Positions 26,303 to 35,439 of a stretch of 64,000 bases of DNA are shown one piece after another. Both the position numbers and the translations under genes were made by a program. Position 1 is the stretch's first letter, and each line of letters begins with the position of its first letter. The notes below the pieces were generated by a model, which saw only the letters and a list, made by a program, of their open reading frames with translations, was not told the DNA's origin and ran no database searches. Source of the stretch: Pseudomonadota bacterium (GTDB lineage Bacteria; Desulfobacterota; Binatia; Binatales; Binataceae). The stretch lies in contig JAJPHZ010000035.1 in assembly GCA_021325025.1 (NCBI GenBank), positions 62,001 to 126,000 of the forward strand, read 5' to 3'.

Positions 26303-27396
26303 TCGATCTCCAGCAGTTTCAGAATTCGGCCCACATCGGGTTCGACGACGACGGTGTTGCTCAGATTCTTGAGCGCGGTGTCGGGATCCTTCAGCCCGTG
26401 CCCGGTCAGGGTGCAGACCACCGTCGAGCCGGGTCTGAGCTTGCCTGCGGCGCCGTACTTGAGCGCACCCGCCACCGACGCGGCCGAGGCGGGCTCGGCG
26501 AAAATCCCCTGCGCAGCGATCAAGCGGTAGGCGGCCAGGATTTCGGCGTCGGTGACGATATCAATCACGCCGCCCGATTCGTCGCGTGCCGCCTCCGCTG
26601 CCTTCCAACTGGCCGGATTGCCGATTTTGATCGCGGTGGCAACCGTATGCGGATCGTCGATGGGATGGCCGAACACAATCGGCGCGGCTCCCTCGGCCTG
26701 ATAGCCCATCATCCGAGGCAGTCGGCTGGACAATCCCGCTTCCCTGTACTCGCGATAACCGAGCCAGTAGGCGGTGATGTTACCGGCGTTGCCGACCGGC
26801 AGGAAATGGAAATCCGGCGCGTTGCCGAGCTGGTCGCAGACTTCGAAGGCGGCGGTCTTCTGTCCCTGGATACGGTCGGGATTGACGCTGTTGACCAGCC
26901 GGATGCGGGTTGGGTCGCGCTCGCCGAGGTCGCGCACCATCTTCAAGCAAATGTCGAAGTTTCCGATCACCTCGACCACCTGCGCCCCATGCATCACGCT
27001 CTGCGAGAGTTTGCCCAAGGCTACCGCGCCCTTGGGAATCAGGACAAACGCCTTGAGCCCCGCCCGTCCCGCATACGCCGCGGCCGAGGCCGCGGTATTG
27101 CCGGTTGACGCGCAGATGACGGCGCGGGCGCCCTCGGCCAGGGCCTTGCTGATCGCCATCGTCATGCCGCGGTCCTTAAAGGAGCCGGTCGGGTTGACCC
27201 CCTCGAACTTCAAGTAAACCTTGAGGCCGACGCCCATCCGTTCGGCCAGGCCCGGCGCTTCGATCAGCGGGGTGTTGCCTTCGTTGAGGGTCACCACCGG
27301 CATATCGGCAGGGACCGGCAGGAAGCGCCGGTAATGCTCGATCAGACCGGGCCAGCGCGTAAGGCGGGGAGTCTTCCTGTTGGAGGCTGGGGCCAT
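26299..27396 (-). CDS. thrC: Threonine synthase
   Basis: 365 aa PLP enzyme converting O-phosphohomoserine to threonine. The PLP lysine is K74 in [11 protein letters not shown]. Other landmarks are [38 protein letters not shown] (phosphate/PLP loop), [16 protein letters not shown] and [13 protein letters not shown]. It is the short-type (class with SFKDRGM) threonine synthase without the N-terminal domain. It begins 6 bp after hom and its stop overlaps the ApgM-like start, so translation of the three is likely coupled. Confidence 0.95.
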   Translation of the reverse strand: MAPASNRKTPRLTRWPGLIEHYRRFLPVPADMPVVTLNEGNTPLIEAPGLAERMGVGLKVYLKFEGVNPTGSFKDRGMTMAISKALAEGARAVICASTGNTAASAAAYAGRAGLKAFVLIPKGAVALGKLSQSVMHGAQVVEVIGNFDICLKMVRDLGERDPTRIRLVNSVNPDRIQGQKTAAFEVCDQLGNAPDFHFLPVGNAGNITAYWLGYREYREAGLSSRLPRMMGYQAEGAAPIVFGHPIDDPHTVATAIKIGNPASWKAAEAARDESGGVIDIVTDAEILAAYRLIAAQGIFAEPASAASVAGALKYGAAGKLRPGSTVVCTLTGHGLKDPDTALKNLSNTVVVEPDVGRILKLLEIE

Positions 27397-27402
27397 CGGA
27401 CT

Positions 27403-28707
27403 CTATAACCGCTCCTCGATGCGGATGAAAACCGGCTCGGTCTTGACGATTTTGCGGCGATGGATTTCCGCCAGCGCCCGTCTGAGGTCACGCTCCTGCG
27501 ACTCATGCGTGCGCATCACCACTGGGACCTGCGGGGCGCGCTCCTGCTGGATCATCGACGCGATGGAAATCTTGTGGCGTCCCAGCACCGACGCGATACG
27601 GCCCAGCACACCGGGTTTGTCCTCCGCCATGAAGCGCAGGTAGTACTCGCACGCGATGCGGTCCATCGGCTTTACTTTAGCCGGTTTGATGGCAGAGTAG
27701 GGATAGCCCAGCGCATGGTCGCTGGCTTCGGTCGCACCTGCCAACCGCATCCGCGCAATTTCCAGGATGTCGGCCACCACTGCCGTGGCAGTGGGCATCT
27801 CGCCCGCACCCAACCCGAAGTACATGGTCGAACCGAGCGCCTCGCCCTGGATGTAGATGGCGTTGTAGGCACCGTTGACGGAGGCCAGCAGGTGGCGGCT
27901 GGGAACCATCGTCGGATGCACGCGCGCCTCGATCGCGCCGTCCTCGTGCTTGGCGATTGCGAGCAGCTTGACGGTGAAGCCGAACTCGCGCGCATAGGCG
28001 ATATCCTGCAGCGTGATGCGCGTGATCCCTTCCGTATGCACCTGGCTGGGCCGAAGCGCCACGCCGAACGCCAGAGTCACCAGCAGCGCCAGCTTGTGCG
28101 CGGCGTCGTGTCCGCCAACGTCAAGGGTCGGGTCGGCTTCGGCCAGTCCGCTGCGCTGCGCCGCGGCCAGCACATCGGCGAATTCGCTGCCGTTCTCGGC
28201 CATGGTGCTGAGGATATAGTTGCACGTCCCGTTGACAATCCCGTACACGGCGCGTTGGCGATCCGCGGCCAACGCCTCGCGCAAGGTCCTGATAATCGGG
28301 ATTCCGCCGCCGACGCTGGCTTCAAATCCGATAAAGCGGCCGCTCTTGACGGCGGCCTTGAAGATGACATCGCCGCGTTCGGCGAGCAGCGCCTTGTTGG
28401 CGGTCACCACGTCCTTGCCGGCCGCGAGCGCCTTGAGAATCAGACTTTGGGCCGGCTCGAGACCGCCGAAAAGTTCAACTACAACATCAATATCGGGCCG
28501 CGTCACCAGCGCTTGCGCATCGCGCGTGATGAGTTCGGCGTAAAGCCCCAGCGAGGGGTCCGGCTTGAGGCTGCGGTCGGCGACGGCGGCCAGCTCAAGG
28601 CGCGCACCCAGGCGCGCGGCGAGCATCGCGGCATTGCGGCGCATCAGCTTCACAACACCGCCGCCGACGGTGCCGCAGCCGAGCAGTCCGACACGTACCG
28701 CTTTCAC
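27403..28707 (-). CDS. hom: Homoserine dehydrogenase with ACT domain
   Basis: 434 aa. Rossmann motif VGLLGCGTVGGG at the N terminus, VVTANKALLAERG, GFEASVGGGIPIIRTL, the signature YGIVNGTCNYILSTM and ADPTLDVGGHDAAHKL with the catalytic Lys/Asp region. The C terminus (about residue 350 on, YYLRFMAEDKPGVLGRIASVL) is an ACT domain, the usual site of threonine feedback inhibition. It is encoded between the aminotransferase and thrC genes, with spacers of 28 and 6 bp. Confidence 0.95.
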   Translation of the reverse strand: MKAVRVGLLGCGTVGGGVVKLMRRNAAMLAARLGARLELAAVADRSLKPDPSLGLYAELITRDAQALVTRPDIDVVVELFGGLEPAQSLILKALAAGKDVVTANKALLAERGDVIFKAAVKSGRFIGFEASVGGGIPIIRTLREALAADRQRAVYGIVNGTCNYILSTMAENGSEFADVLAAAQRSGLAEADPTLDVGGHDAAHKLALLVTLAFGVALRPSQVHTEGITRITLQDIAYAREFGFTVKLLAIAKHEDGAIEARVHPTMVPSRHLLASVNGAYNAIYIQGEALGSTMYFGLGAGEMPTATAVVADILEIARMRLAGATEASDHALGYPYSAIKPAKVKPMDRIACEYYLRFMAEDKPGVLGRIASVLGRHKISIASMIQQERAPQVPVVMRTHESQERDLRRALAEIHRRKIVKTEPVFIRIEERL

Positions 28708-28735
28708 AGAAATCTTCCCGCGGGCATGGGCGTGC

Positions 28736-29944
28736 TTAGCGGGCGCCGCCCACGACTTTGATGCGGGCCGCCGGAGCGCGATTCATCGCATGGCGGATTC
28801 CGCGCAGCGCCTGACGGATGCGATGCTCGTTTTCGATAAGGCCGAAGCGCACGAAGCCGTCGCCGTCCTCGCCGAAGCCAACGCCGGGCGAGACCGCGAC
28901 CTTGGCTTCAGCGAGCAGGAACTTGGCAAACTCCAGCGAGCCCATGGCGCGGAACGGCTCGGGAATCGGCGCCCACACGAACATGGTGGCGCGCGGCCTG
29001 GCCACGTCCCATCCGCATCGCACCAGCCCGTCGACCAACACGTCGCGCCGGCGGCGGTAGATTTCGTTGATCTCCCCCACACACTCCTGCGGGCCGTTGA
29101 GGGCCGCAATCGCGGCGACCTGTACCGGCGTGAACATGCCGTAGTCGAAGTACGACTTAAGCCGCGCCAGCGCACCGATCATCTGGCGGTTGCCGACCGC
29201 AAATCCAACCCGCCATCCGGGCATGTTGTAGCTCTTGGACAGCGTGTAGAACTCCACGCCCACTTCCTTGGCGCCCGCCACCTGCATGAAGGAGGGCGCC
29301 TGATAGCCGTCGAAGCACAAGTCGGCGTAGGCGAAATCGTGCGCGACCATGATCTGGTTGTCGCGCGCGAACTCCACCACCTTCTTCATGAAGCCCAGGT
29401 CGACCACCGCAGTGGTGGGATTATGGGGGAAGTTCATGATGATGAACTTCGGCCGCGGCCAACAGCGCTTGACCACCGAGACCAGTTCGTCGAAGAAGTC
29501 GCTGCCCTGGCGCATCGGCACGCCGTGCACCTCGGCGCCCGCGATTACGCAGGCGTACTGATGGATCGGATAGGTGGGCGTGGGCGCCAGCACCACATCG
29601 CCGTGGTCGAGGATCGCCAGCGTCAGGTGCGCGATGCCTTCCTTCGAGCCAATAGTGACGATCGCCTCGGAGTCGGGGTCCAGCTCGACGCCGAAGCGGC
29701 GCCGGTACCAGTCGGTAATCGCCAGGCGCAGCTTGAAGATGCCGCGCGAGACCGAGTAGCGATGGTTGGCGGATTTGGCCGAGGCCTCGACCAGCTTGTT
29801 GACGATATGCGGCGGCGTGGCGCCGTCGGGATTGCCCATCCCGAAATCGATTACGTCCTCGCCGCGCCGGCGCGCGGTCTGACACAACTCCCCAATGACG
29901 TTAAAAACGTACGGCGGCAGGCGCTTGATTCGCGGAAAATCCAT
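28736..29944 (-). CDS. Class I/II PLP-dependent aminotransferase (AlaC/aspartate type)
   Basis: 402 aa fold-type I aminotransferase. The PLP lysine is in [33 protein letters not shown] supplies the Asn that contacts the PLP ring, and [20 protein letters not shown] ends the small domain with the carboxylate-binding Arg. It is the first gene of the hom-thrC transcript, a common neighbour there, and may make aspartate or alanine from the keto acid. Exact substrate is not fixed by sequence. A promoter-like pair of hexamers lies about 65 bp upstream of the ATG. Confidence 0.88.
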   Translation of the reverse strand: MDFPRIKRLPPYVFNVIGELCQTARRRGEDVIDFGMGNPDGATPPHIVNKLVEASAKSANHRYSVSRGIFKLRLAITDWYRRRFGVELDPDSEAIVTIGSKEGIAHLTLAILDHGDVVLAPTPTYPIHQYACVIAGAEVHGVPMRQGSDFFDELVSVVKRCWPRPKFIIMNFPHNPTTAVVDLGFMKKVVEFARDNQIMVAHDFAYADLCFDGYQAPSFMQVAGAKEVGVEFYTLSKSYNMPGWRVGFAVGNRQMIGALARLKSYFDYGMFTPVQVAAIAALNGPQECVGEINEIYRRRRDVLVDGLVRCGWDVARPRATMFVWAPIPEPFRAMGSLEFAKFLLAEAKVAVSPGVGFGEDGDGFVRFGLIENEHRIRQALRGIRHAMNRAPAARIKVVGGAR

Positions 29945-29991
29945 GATGCTCGTTTGCTCGTCCCTCGCAGCCGCCCACGGCGGCCTCGGTA

Positions 29992-30007
29992 CGGGAATCG
30001 ATTCCCG
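29992..30007. promoter_or_regulatory. 16-bp perfect palindrome at the threonine operon start site
   Basis: CGGGAATC followed by GATTCCCG, a perfect two-fold palindrome, sits 3 bp downstream of the -10 hexamer on the minus strand and so spans the expected transcription start. This is a classic repressor-operator position. No regulator gene is adjacent. It could alternatively fold as a small leader hairpin. Confidence 0.4.
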
Positions 30008-30009
30008 CT

Positions 30010-30038
30010 ATTAAAACCGACAACTTATCACACCACAA
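30010..30038 (-). promoter_or_regulatory. Putative sigma-70 promoter of the aminotransferase-hom-thrC operon
   Basis: On the minus strand TTGTGG, 17 bp, TTTAAT. The -10 matches consensus in five of six positions, the -35 in three of six, with optimal spacing. The aminotransferase ATG is 65 bp downstream. The rest of the 347-bp gap 29945-30291 holds no convincing gene. Confidence 0.5.
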
Positions 30039-30291
30039 TCATCGGAGCATCGGGCGGGCCGAAACTTCGGCGTGATCCGCGGGTTCGTTCCCCTGGCGAA
30101 TCAAGCCCTTGTGCCGTAGCGTCGGCCTTCGTGCGGATCTATTTCTGGAGCCCGATTAGCCAGCTCGACCTCTCCACAGCATCCCATGTGATTGAGCGGA
30201 AGAGACGAAACGAACCTGCGGCTTCCAGAAAAAGACCCGGCACAAAGACCGTCGCTACGGCACATAGAACGGACGAGCATTCGCCGAGCTT
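30039..30291. other. Intergenic stretch with no supported gene
   Basis: Between the threonine-operon promoter and the end of the SDR gene. A 64-codon open frame on the minus strand here has no Shine-Dalgarno, no recognisable domain and a Ser/Arg/Cys-rich composition; I do not call it. I see no strong hairpin with a T-run. Confidence 0.5.
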
Positions 30292-31104
30292 TCACCGCGA
30301 CAATCTGGGCAACGGGGCCAGGTTGATGTTGGCGCAGAAGCCGCCGTCGACCAGGATTTCGGTGCCGGTGATGTAGGAGGCCTCATCGGAGAGCAGGAAC
30401 AGGACGGCATGCGCAACCTCCCACGGTGTGCCCTGACGGCCCATCGGAATCAGCGGCGCGACCGCGGCGTCACGCCCTTCGCCGCCGGTGCGGCGCGCCA
30501 GGGTCGAGTTGATCAGCCCCGGCATCACCGCGTTGCATCGCACGTTATCGCGCGCGTAGCGCACGGCAACTCCGCGAACCATCGAGTTGATCGCCGCCTT
30601 GCTGGGACCGTAGGTGGCGCCGCCGCCGCGAATCGCAGCCATCGAGGAGTTGAGTACGATCGCACCGCCGCCCGCCTTGACGATCTCGGGAATCGCGTAT
30701 TTAAGCATCAGGAACTGCCCGCGCAGATTGACGCTCATCAGGCGGTCGTAGTCGGCGGTATCGATGCTGAAGTCGTCGAGCGGATAGACGATGCCGACGT
30801 TGTTGACCATCAGATGCAGCGCACCGAACTGGGAAACGGCCGCCTCCACCGCGGCCCTGCATGCCGCCTCGCTGCTGACGTCGGCCTCCATCGCCTGAGC
30901 CACACCGCCTTCGGCGACAATCGCGGCAGCGGTTTCTTGCGCCGAGGCCAACGAGCGGTCGGTGATCATCACGCGCGCGCCCTCGCGCGCGCACAGCATC
31001 GCGATCGCGCGGCCGTTACCAATCGCCAGTGTCTCGCCCTTGTTGGGCGGTCCGTCGGCGCCACCACCGGCCACCAGGAGCACCTTGTTTTGCAGACGTT
31101 TCAT
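30292..31104 (-). CDS. SDR-family oxidoreductase
   Basis: 270 aa. The dinucleotide loop is unusual: VAGGGADGPPNKGETLAIGNGRA, i.e. the TGxxxGxG motif is expanded by an insertion before the terminal G-x-G. The rest is classical: DADVSS-type region (MEADVSS), NNVG, catalytic Ser in LNSSMAAI, YGPSK (Tyr and Lys) and VMPGLINS. The same insertion is seen in a branch of bacterial SDRs of unknown substrate, so it need not inactivate the enzyme. It is followed on the same strand by an MFS transporter 40 bp upstream in map terms, and the pair may be co-transcribed from the MFS side. Confidence 0.85.
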   Translation of the reverse strand: MKRLQNKVLLVAGGGADGPPNKGETLAIGNGRAIAMLCAREGARVMITDRSLASAQETAAAIVAEGGVAQAMEADVSSEAACRAAVEAAVSQFGALHLMVNNVGIVYPLDDFSIDTADYDRLMSVNLRGQFLMLKYAIPEIVKAGGGAIVLNSSMAAIRGGGATYGPSKAAINSMVRGVAVRYARDNVRCNAVMPGLINSTLARRTGGEGRDAAVAPLIPMGRQGTPWEVAHAVLFLLSDEASYITGTEILVDGGFCANINLAPLPRLSR

Positions 31105-31143
31105 GCGTGTTTTATCTCCTGTTAAACGCGCTGCGGACGTCGC

Positions 31144-32451
31144 TCAGAGGTCGGCGGCGCGGCGTGCGGGCGCGTCGTGCGCAGCCGCATCGCCGGCCGG
31201 CGCCACGGCGGCCTGTGCCGGCAGCTTGGCTTCCCGCAGCGTCCAGTAAAATACCGCAGGCAACAGTCCGATCGTTCCTGCCACCGCCCATCCAGCCAGC
31301 AGTCCGTGACGGTCGGCGATCCATCCGCACAGGATCAGGCCGAGCGCTCCGCCGAAAGTGGCAAAGGTGCTTTGGAACGACAACAAAGTGGCGCGGTTGT
31401 GCGCCTCCAGATGCTCGTTGATCCAGGCCTGGCTCACGGGCTGCATCGCGCCGCTGCACATGTTCATCACGAACAGCATTGCCAACGTCATCCTCAGGCT
31501 GCCGGCCAGCGCCGCGCCCAGCAGCATGCTGCCGGTGCCCAGAGCCAGTGCGGTCAGCAGCGCGGCGCGATTGGCGCTGGCCGGCTGAAAGCGCGCGATC
31601 AGTTCGGCACCGGTCAGACGGCCGACACTGAAGAAGCAGTACAGCCATCCGATCATCCAAATCGCCACGCCCAGGTCATCGTGGAAGTACTGCGGCCATT
31701 CCATGAAGTAGGGCGCCCAGGCCGCGACGCCGATCGCGCTGGCAACCGCCAGCAGCAGCACCGGACGGTTGCGAAATCCCTCGCGCAGACCCGCCCTGCT
31801 GCGCGCTCCGACCTCGCCGAACAAGGCGCGCATCGCCGGACGCGCCGCCCCGCGCCCGGGTCCGCCGCGCATCAGCGCCGCCCCCACCATCAGGCTGGTC
31901 AGGTAGCCGGCCGAACCCAGTATCCAGGGCCATGCGATATCAACGCTGGCCACGTATGACCCGACCATCGCCGAGAGCAGCCACCCGGTGGTCGTAAGCT
32001 GAGAAGTGCGCGAGAAGATGCGGTCCTTCAACCCCGTGAACCCGGCCGCATCCAGCGCGTCAACCGCCCAGGCATCGACTGCGCCGTTGCCGAAGGTGGT
32101 GCCGATCGCGTCGATGCTCTCGGCGAGCAAAAAAACCAGGTAGTGATGGGCGAAGAAATACAGGCCAAAGGCGAAGGTGCGCAGCGCACAGCCCAGCATG
32201 AAGGCGGTGCGGCGGCTGAGCGTGTCGGCGAAGGCGCCGGTGGGCACGTCGGTCAAAAACGTGACCAGGAAGTAGGTTGCCAAAACGCTGTTGGTCTGCA
32301 GTTCGGACAATCCGCGCGAACGCAGAAACAGCGGATAGACGCCGAACACGAAGCCGCCGCCGAAGGCGTAGAACCACCACAGCAGGTAGTAGCGGCGCGT
32401 GATGCGGCTGATCGCCGCGGCGCGCGGGTTATGCGAAGCGGGCGGATGCAT
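31144..32451 (-). CDS. MFS transporter
   Basis: 435 aa with about twelve hydrophobic segments, starting at the ATG at 32451 (MHPPASHNPRAAAISRITRRYYLLWWFYAFGGG); the open frame extends 48 codons upstream without membrane character. The loop between segments 2 and 3 reads DVPTGAFADTLSRRTAFMLG, the MFS G-x-x-D-R/K-x-G-R motif A. It resembles drug- or metabolite-exporter-type MFS proteins. Substrate unknown. The C-terminal tail is Ala-rich and hydrophilic. It is divergent from the ABC1 kinase gene. Confidence 0.85.
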   Translation of the reverse strand: MHPPASHNPRAAAISRITRRYYLLWWFYAFGGGFVFGVYPLFLRSRGLSELQTNSVLATYFLVTFLTDVPTGAFADTLSRRTAFMLGCALRTFAFGLYFFAHHYLVFLLAESIDAIGTTFGNGAVDAWAVDALDAAGFTGLKDRIFSRTSQLTTTGWLLSAMVGSYVASVDIAWPWILGSAGYLTSLMVGAALMRGGPGRGAARPAMRALFGEVGARSRAGLREGFRNRPVLLLAVASAIGVAAWAPYFMEWPQYFHDDLGVAIWMIGWLYCFFSVGRLTGAELIARFQPASANRAALLTALALGTGSMLLGAALAGSLRMTLAMLFVMNMCSGAMQPVSQAWINEHLEAHNRATLLSFQSTFATFGGALGLILCGWIADRHGLLAGWAVAGTIGLLPAVFYWTLREAKLPAQAAVAPAGDAAAHDAPARRAADL

Positions 32452-32607
32452 GCGTCGGCAAATCGATGCGGCCGATCGACTGTATGTAATTCTGACACTC
32501 AAGTACAATCTGATCATCTGGAACGCGATTGAGGCGCCGGCCGCTTTTTTTCGCCCAACCGCGGTATCAGCAACGCCGGCACGCGCCGGCCACAAACTCG
32601 AGGTGGT

Positions 32608-33975
32608 GTGTCAGTTTCAGCCTCCAGCAACGTCGACAATACATCGTCAGGGCATTGTGCAGGCGAACTTTCCCGGTGGGAGCGGCTGTGGCGGTTCGTC
32701 ACCGTGATGAGCCTGGCGGTGCGCGTTTACGCAGGCTATAAGTCGATTCAACTGTGGAGCCGTTGGGTCAGCGACGCCAAAGCCGCGGAGCGATATCGGC
32801 GCCAGGACCTGCGCGCGGCCCGCGCGCTGCTGCACACGGCGGTCAAGCTTGAAGGGCTGCTGATCAAGGCCTGCCAGTTTGTCGCCACGCGCGCCGATAT
32901 TCTACCCGACGAATGGGTCAGCACGCTGTCGGTGCTGCACGACCGCGTGCCGCCCAGGCCTTTCGCGATGATTCGCGCCCAGATCGAGCGCGAGCTCGGT
33001 GCTCCGCTGGATGCGATCTATCCATCGTTCAATGAACGCCCGATCGCCTCCGCCTCCCTGGCCCAGGTGCATGAGGCGCGCCTGCGCGACGGACGCCGAT
33101 GCGCGGTCAAGGTGCAGTATCCCGGGATCGAAGCGCGCGTCAACGCCGACCTGCGCAACCTGATGTTCGTGCTGAAAATTCTGGCCTGGCTGGAACGCGA
33201 CTTCGATTTCCGCGTGGTCGCGCGCGAGATGCTCAAGTACGTGCCGATGGAGCTCGACTTCGTCAACGAAGGGCGCAACAGCGAGCGCATCGCGCGCAAC
33301 TTTGCGGCACGCGCTGACGTGCGGATTCCCGCGGTGTACTGGGAATTCACCTCGCGCCGCGTGTTGACGATGGAATTCATGGACGGCGTGAAGATCACCG
33401 AACTTGACGGCACCACCATCAACCGCCATGCCGTGGCGCAAAAGCTGGTCGAGATTTACTGCGAGCAGATCCTGCGCGACGGCTTCTTCCAGGCCGACCC
33501 GCATCCGGGCAATATCCTGGTCCAGCCCGGGCCCCGGCTGGTGCTGCTCGATTTCGGCCTGGCCAAGGATTTTCCGCCTGCCTTCCGCGAGGCGATGGTG
33601 CGCCTGACGCTGGCGGTGCTGACTTCGGATTCGGCCGCCATCGTGCAAGCCTTTGCCGATCTCGGCTTCCGCACGCGCAACGGCTCGCTGCAAGGAATGG
33701 TCAAGGTGTCGGACGTGCTGATCGGCAACGTCATCCGGCGCGGCCGCGCGTATGCGGATCACGACGTGATGAAGGAGATCTCGGATGAACTGCCGCGTGC
33801 GCTGCGCGACAACCCGATCGTCGAAGTGCCGGGCGATATCCTGCTGGTCAGCCGCGTGATGGGACTGCTGAGTGGGTTGGGCAAGAGCCTGGATTCGCGG
33901 GTGGACATGATGCAGACGATGATGCCCTACGCGCTGATGGGCGCGCCGGGAGGAAGCCGCGCCAGCGGTGGGTGA
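32608..33975 (+). CDS. ABC1/UbiB/COQ8-family atypical kinase
   Basis: 455 aa. Family elements are the Ala-rich nucleotide loop (PIASASLAQVHEA), the VAIK-like Lys (K168 in CAVKVQYPG), the ELDFVNEGRN segment, the catalytic loop ADPHPGNIL and the DFG motif. The normally invariant KxGQ motif reads KACQ (K87-Q90), with Cys in place of Gly. UbiB/COQ8 proteins are ATPases or kinases supporting ubiquinone synthesis and lipid handling; other ABC1 members have unclear roles, and no ubi gene is nearby. Start is the GTG at 32608 with GAGG just upstream; the next candidate, ATG 32707, would cut a family-like helix. Confidence 0.88.
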   Translation: MSVSASSNVDNTSSGHCAGELSRWERLWRFVTVMSLAVRVYAGYKSIQLWSRWVSDAKAAERYRRQDLRAARALLHTAVKLEGLLIKACQFVATRADILPDEWVSTLSVLHDRVPPRPFAMIRAQIERELGAPLDAIYPSFNERPIASASLAQVHEARLRDGRRCAVKVQYPGIEARVNADLRNLMFVLKILAWLERDFDFRVVAREMLKYVPMELDFVNEGRNSERIARNFAARADVRIPAVYWEFTSRRVLTMEFMDGVKITELDGTTINRHAVAQKLVEIYCEQILRDGFFQADPHPGNILVQPGPRLVLLDFGLAKDFPPAFREAMVRLTLAVLTSDSAAIVQAFADLGFRTRNGSLQGMVKVSDVLIGNVIRRGRAYADHDVMKEISDELPRALRDNPIVEVPGDILLVSRVMGLLSGLGKSLDSRVDMMQTMMPYALMGAPGGSRASGG

Positions 33976-34073
33976 GAACCCGGCGCCACAAATTCGCCAC
34001 ATTCGCGGCCGCGCGGCCCGCTGCCGACGGCGTTACTTAAAGCTTCGCGGCGCACATCCCGGTGACAATTTTC

Positions 34074-34087
34074 GCCAGCCGGCTGGC
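34074..34087 (+). terminator. Weak terminator-like palindrome after the ABC1 gene
   Basis: GCCAGCCGGCTGGC is a perfect palindrome (stem of five, loop CCGG) directly followed by ATTTTG on the plus strand, 98 bp after the ABC1 stop codon and before the acyl-CoA dehydrogenase-like gene. The stem is short, so the call is tentative. Confidence 0.3.
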
Positions 34088-34148
34088 ATTTTGCCGAATC
34101 TTTACGCCATGATCTCGATCAGACTCCGGGCAAAGGAAAGATGCGATC

Positions 34149-35333
34149 ATGTCCGACAAGCAAACACAACTGGTTGAATTGGCGGGGAGGCTGGCGGACC
34201 AGTTTGCCGGACGCGCCACCGAGCACGATCGCGCCAACAGCTTTCCATTCGAAAATATCGAGGCGCTCAAGCAATCGGGCTACAGCGCGCTGGTCGTTCC
34301 CGAGCGGCACGGCGGAATGGGCGGCGATCTGCTCGACTTCGTCCTTTGCCAGGAGCGGCTCGCGCAGGGATGCGGCGCAACGGCGCTGGCCATCAACATG
34401 CACCTGTTCGGGATTGGCAGCATGGTTGAGCGTGCCGCGGCGCAAGGGCGCCCCGAACAAGGGCTGTTTCTCGACCTGATCGGCAAGCAGCGCAAGATTA
34501 TCGGCGGCGGCCTGAGCGAGCCCGAGGGCGGCGGCGACTGGGGACTGTTCGCAACCAAGGCGCGGCGCGACGGCGAAGCCTACGTGCTCAACGGACGCAA
34601 GGTCTTCACCAGCCTGTCGCCGGTGGTGGATTACTTCATGGTGATGGCGACGGTGGAGGGCGAAGGGCCGCTGTCGTCGGCGACTTTCGCGGTCGGCCGC
34701 ACCACGCCGGGCCTGGAACTGGTCGAGACCTGGGACGCGATGGGGATGCGCGCTACTGCCAGTCATGATCTTATCCTCAAAGACGTCCGAGTGCCGGCAG
34801 CGGCGATGGCCGATCCGCGGCCGGTCGGCCCCCTGGGTACCGAAGCGATCTCGCTGTTTGCGTGGTTCGAGCTGTCGATCGCCGCGGTTTACACCGGTGT
34901 GGCGATTGCGGCGATGAACTTCACGCGCGAGTTCGCGCAGCGCTACAAGCCCTTTACCCTGGAGCGTCCGATCAACTATCTGCCGGGGGTGCAGTTCGCG
35001 ATGGCGGAGGCGCAGACGCTGGCCGCGCAGTCACGCGCACTGTACGTGAGCACCGCGCGCGACTATTTGGAAAATCGCGAGTCATTTGCGGGCGAGGCGG
35101 GCCTGGCGCGCCTAATCACGGCCAAGTACGCCGCGGTCAACAACGCGGTGCGCATCGTGGACTGCTGCATGGAGATAGCGGGGGCACATGGTTTTCTGCG
35201 CCGCCACCCGTTGGAGCGGCTGTTCCGCGACGTCCGCGCCGGCATCAACCATCCGCTGTCCAACGCCCGGGCCCGCGAATTCATCGGCAAAGTCGCGCTG
35301 GGCGTGCCGTTGGGCACGACCCCAAGATGGTAG
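34149..35333 (+). CDS. Acyl-CoA dehydrogenase-like flavoprotein without the usual catalytic Glu
   Basis: 394 aa with the acyl-CoA dehydrogenase fold: LSEPEGGGDWG replaces the LTEPxAGSD loop, NGRKVFTSLSPVVDYFMV and DAMGMRATASHDLIL are recognisable. The C-terminal region, where dehydrogenases carry EGTxE, reads LFRDVRAGINHPLSNARAREFIG, so the catalytic Glu is absent. This resembles the acyl-CoA_dh type 2 / flavin monooxygenase-like branch. It could act on CoA esters with a relocated base, or be a flavin monooxygenase. AAGGAAAG precedes the ATG at 34149. It stands alone between the ABC1 kinase and a convergent ClC gene. Confidence 0.82.
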   Translation: MSDKQTQLVELAGRLADQFAGRATEHDRANSFPFENIEALKQSGYSALVVPERHGGMGGDLLDFVLCQERLAQGCGATALAINMHLFGIGSMVERAAAQGRPEQGLFLDLIGKQRKIIGGGLSEPEGGGDWGLFATKARRDGEAYVLNGRKVFTSLSPVVDYFMVMATVEGEGPLSSATFAVGRTTPGLELVETWDAMGMRATASHDLILKDVRVPAAAMADPRPVGPLGTEAISLFAWFELSIAAVYTGVAIAAMNFTREFAQRYKPFTLERPINYLPGVQFAMAEAQTLAAQSRALYVSTARDYLENRESFAGEAGLARLITAKYAAVNNAVRIVDCCMEIAGAHGFLRRHPLERLFRDVRAGINHPLSNARAREFIGKVALGVPLGTTPRW

Positions 35334-35387
35334 CGGTACGCCTGGCTTGACCGCCTCTCCGGATGAAGGCAGAGGCTGTGGCGGCGG

Positions 35388-35406
35388 CCCGGCGCTTCGC
35401 GCCGGG
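35388..35406. terminator. Hairpin between convergent genes
   Basis: CCCGGCGC-TTC-GCGCCGGG, a perfect 8-bp stem with a 3-nt loop, in the 106-bp gap between the stop of the acyl-CoA dehydrogenase-like gene and the stop of the ClC gene. It likely terminates one or both transcripts; no long T-run follows. Confidence 0.45.
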
Positions 35407-35439
35407 AGAGGATATTCAAGCGCTCGATCTTTAGTTGCG

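Noticed and set aside
30101..30295. 64-codon minus-strand open frame next to the SDR gene
   Set aside because: No ribosome binding site or homologous-looking sequence, and it slightly overlaps the SDR stop.
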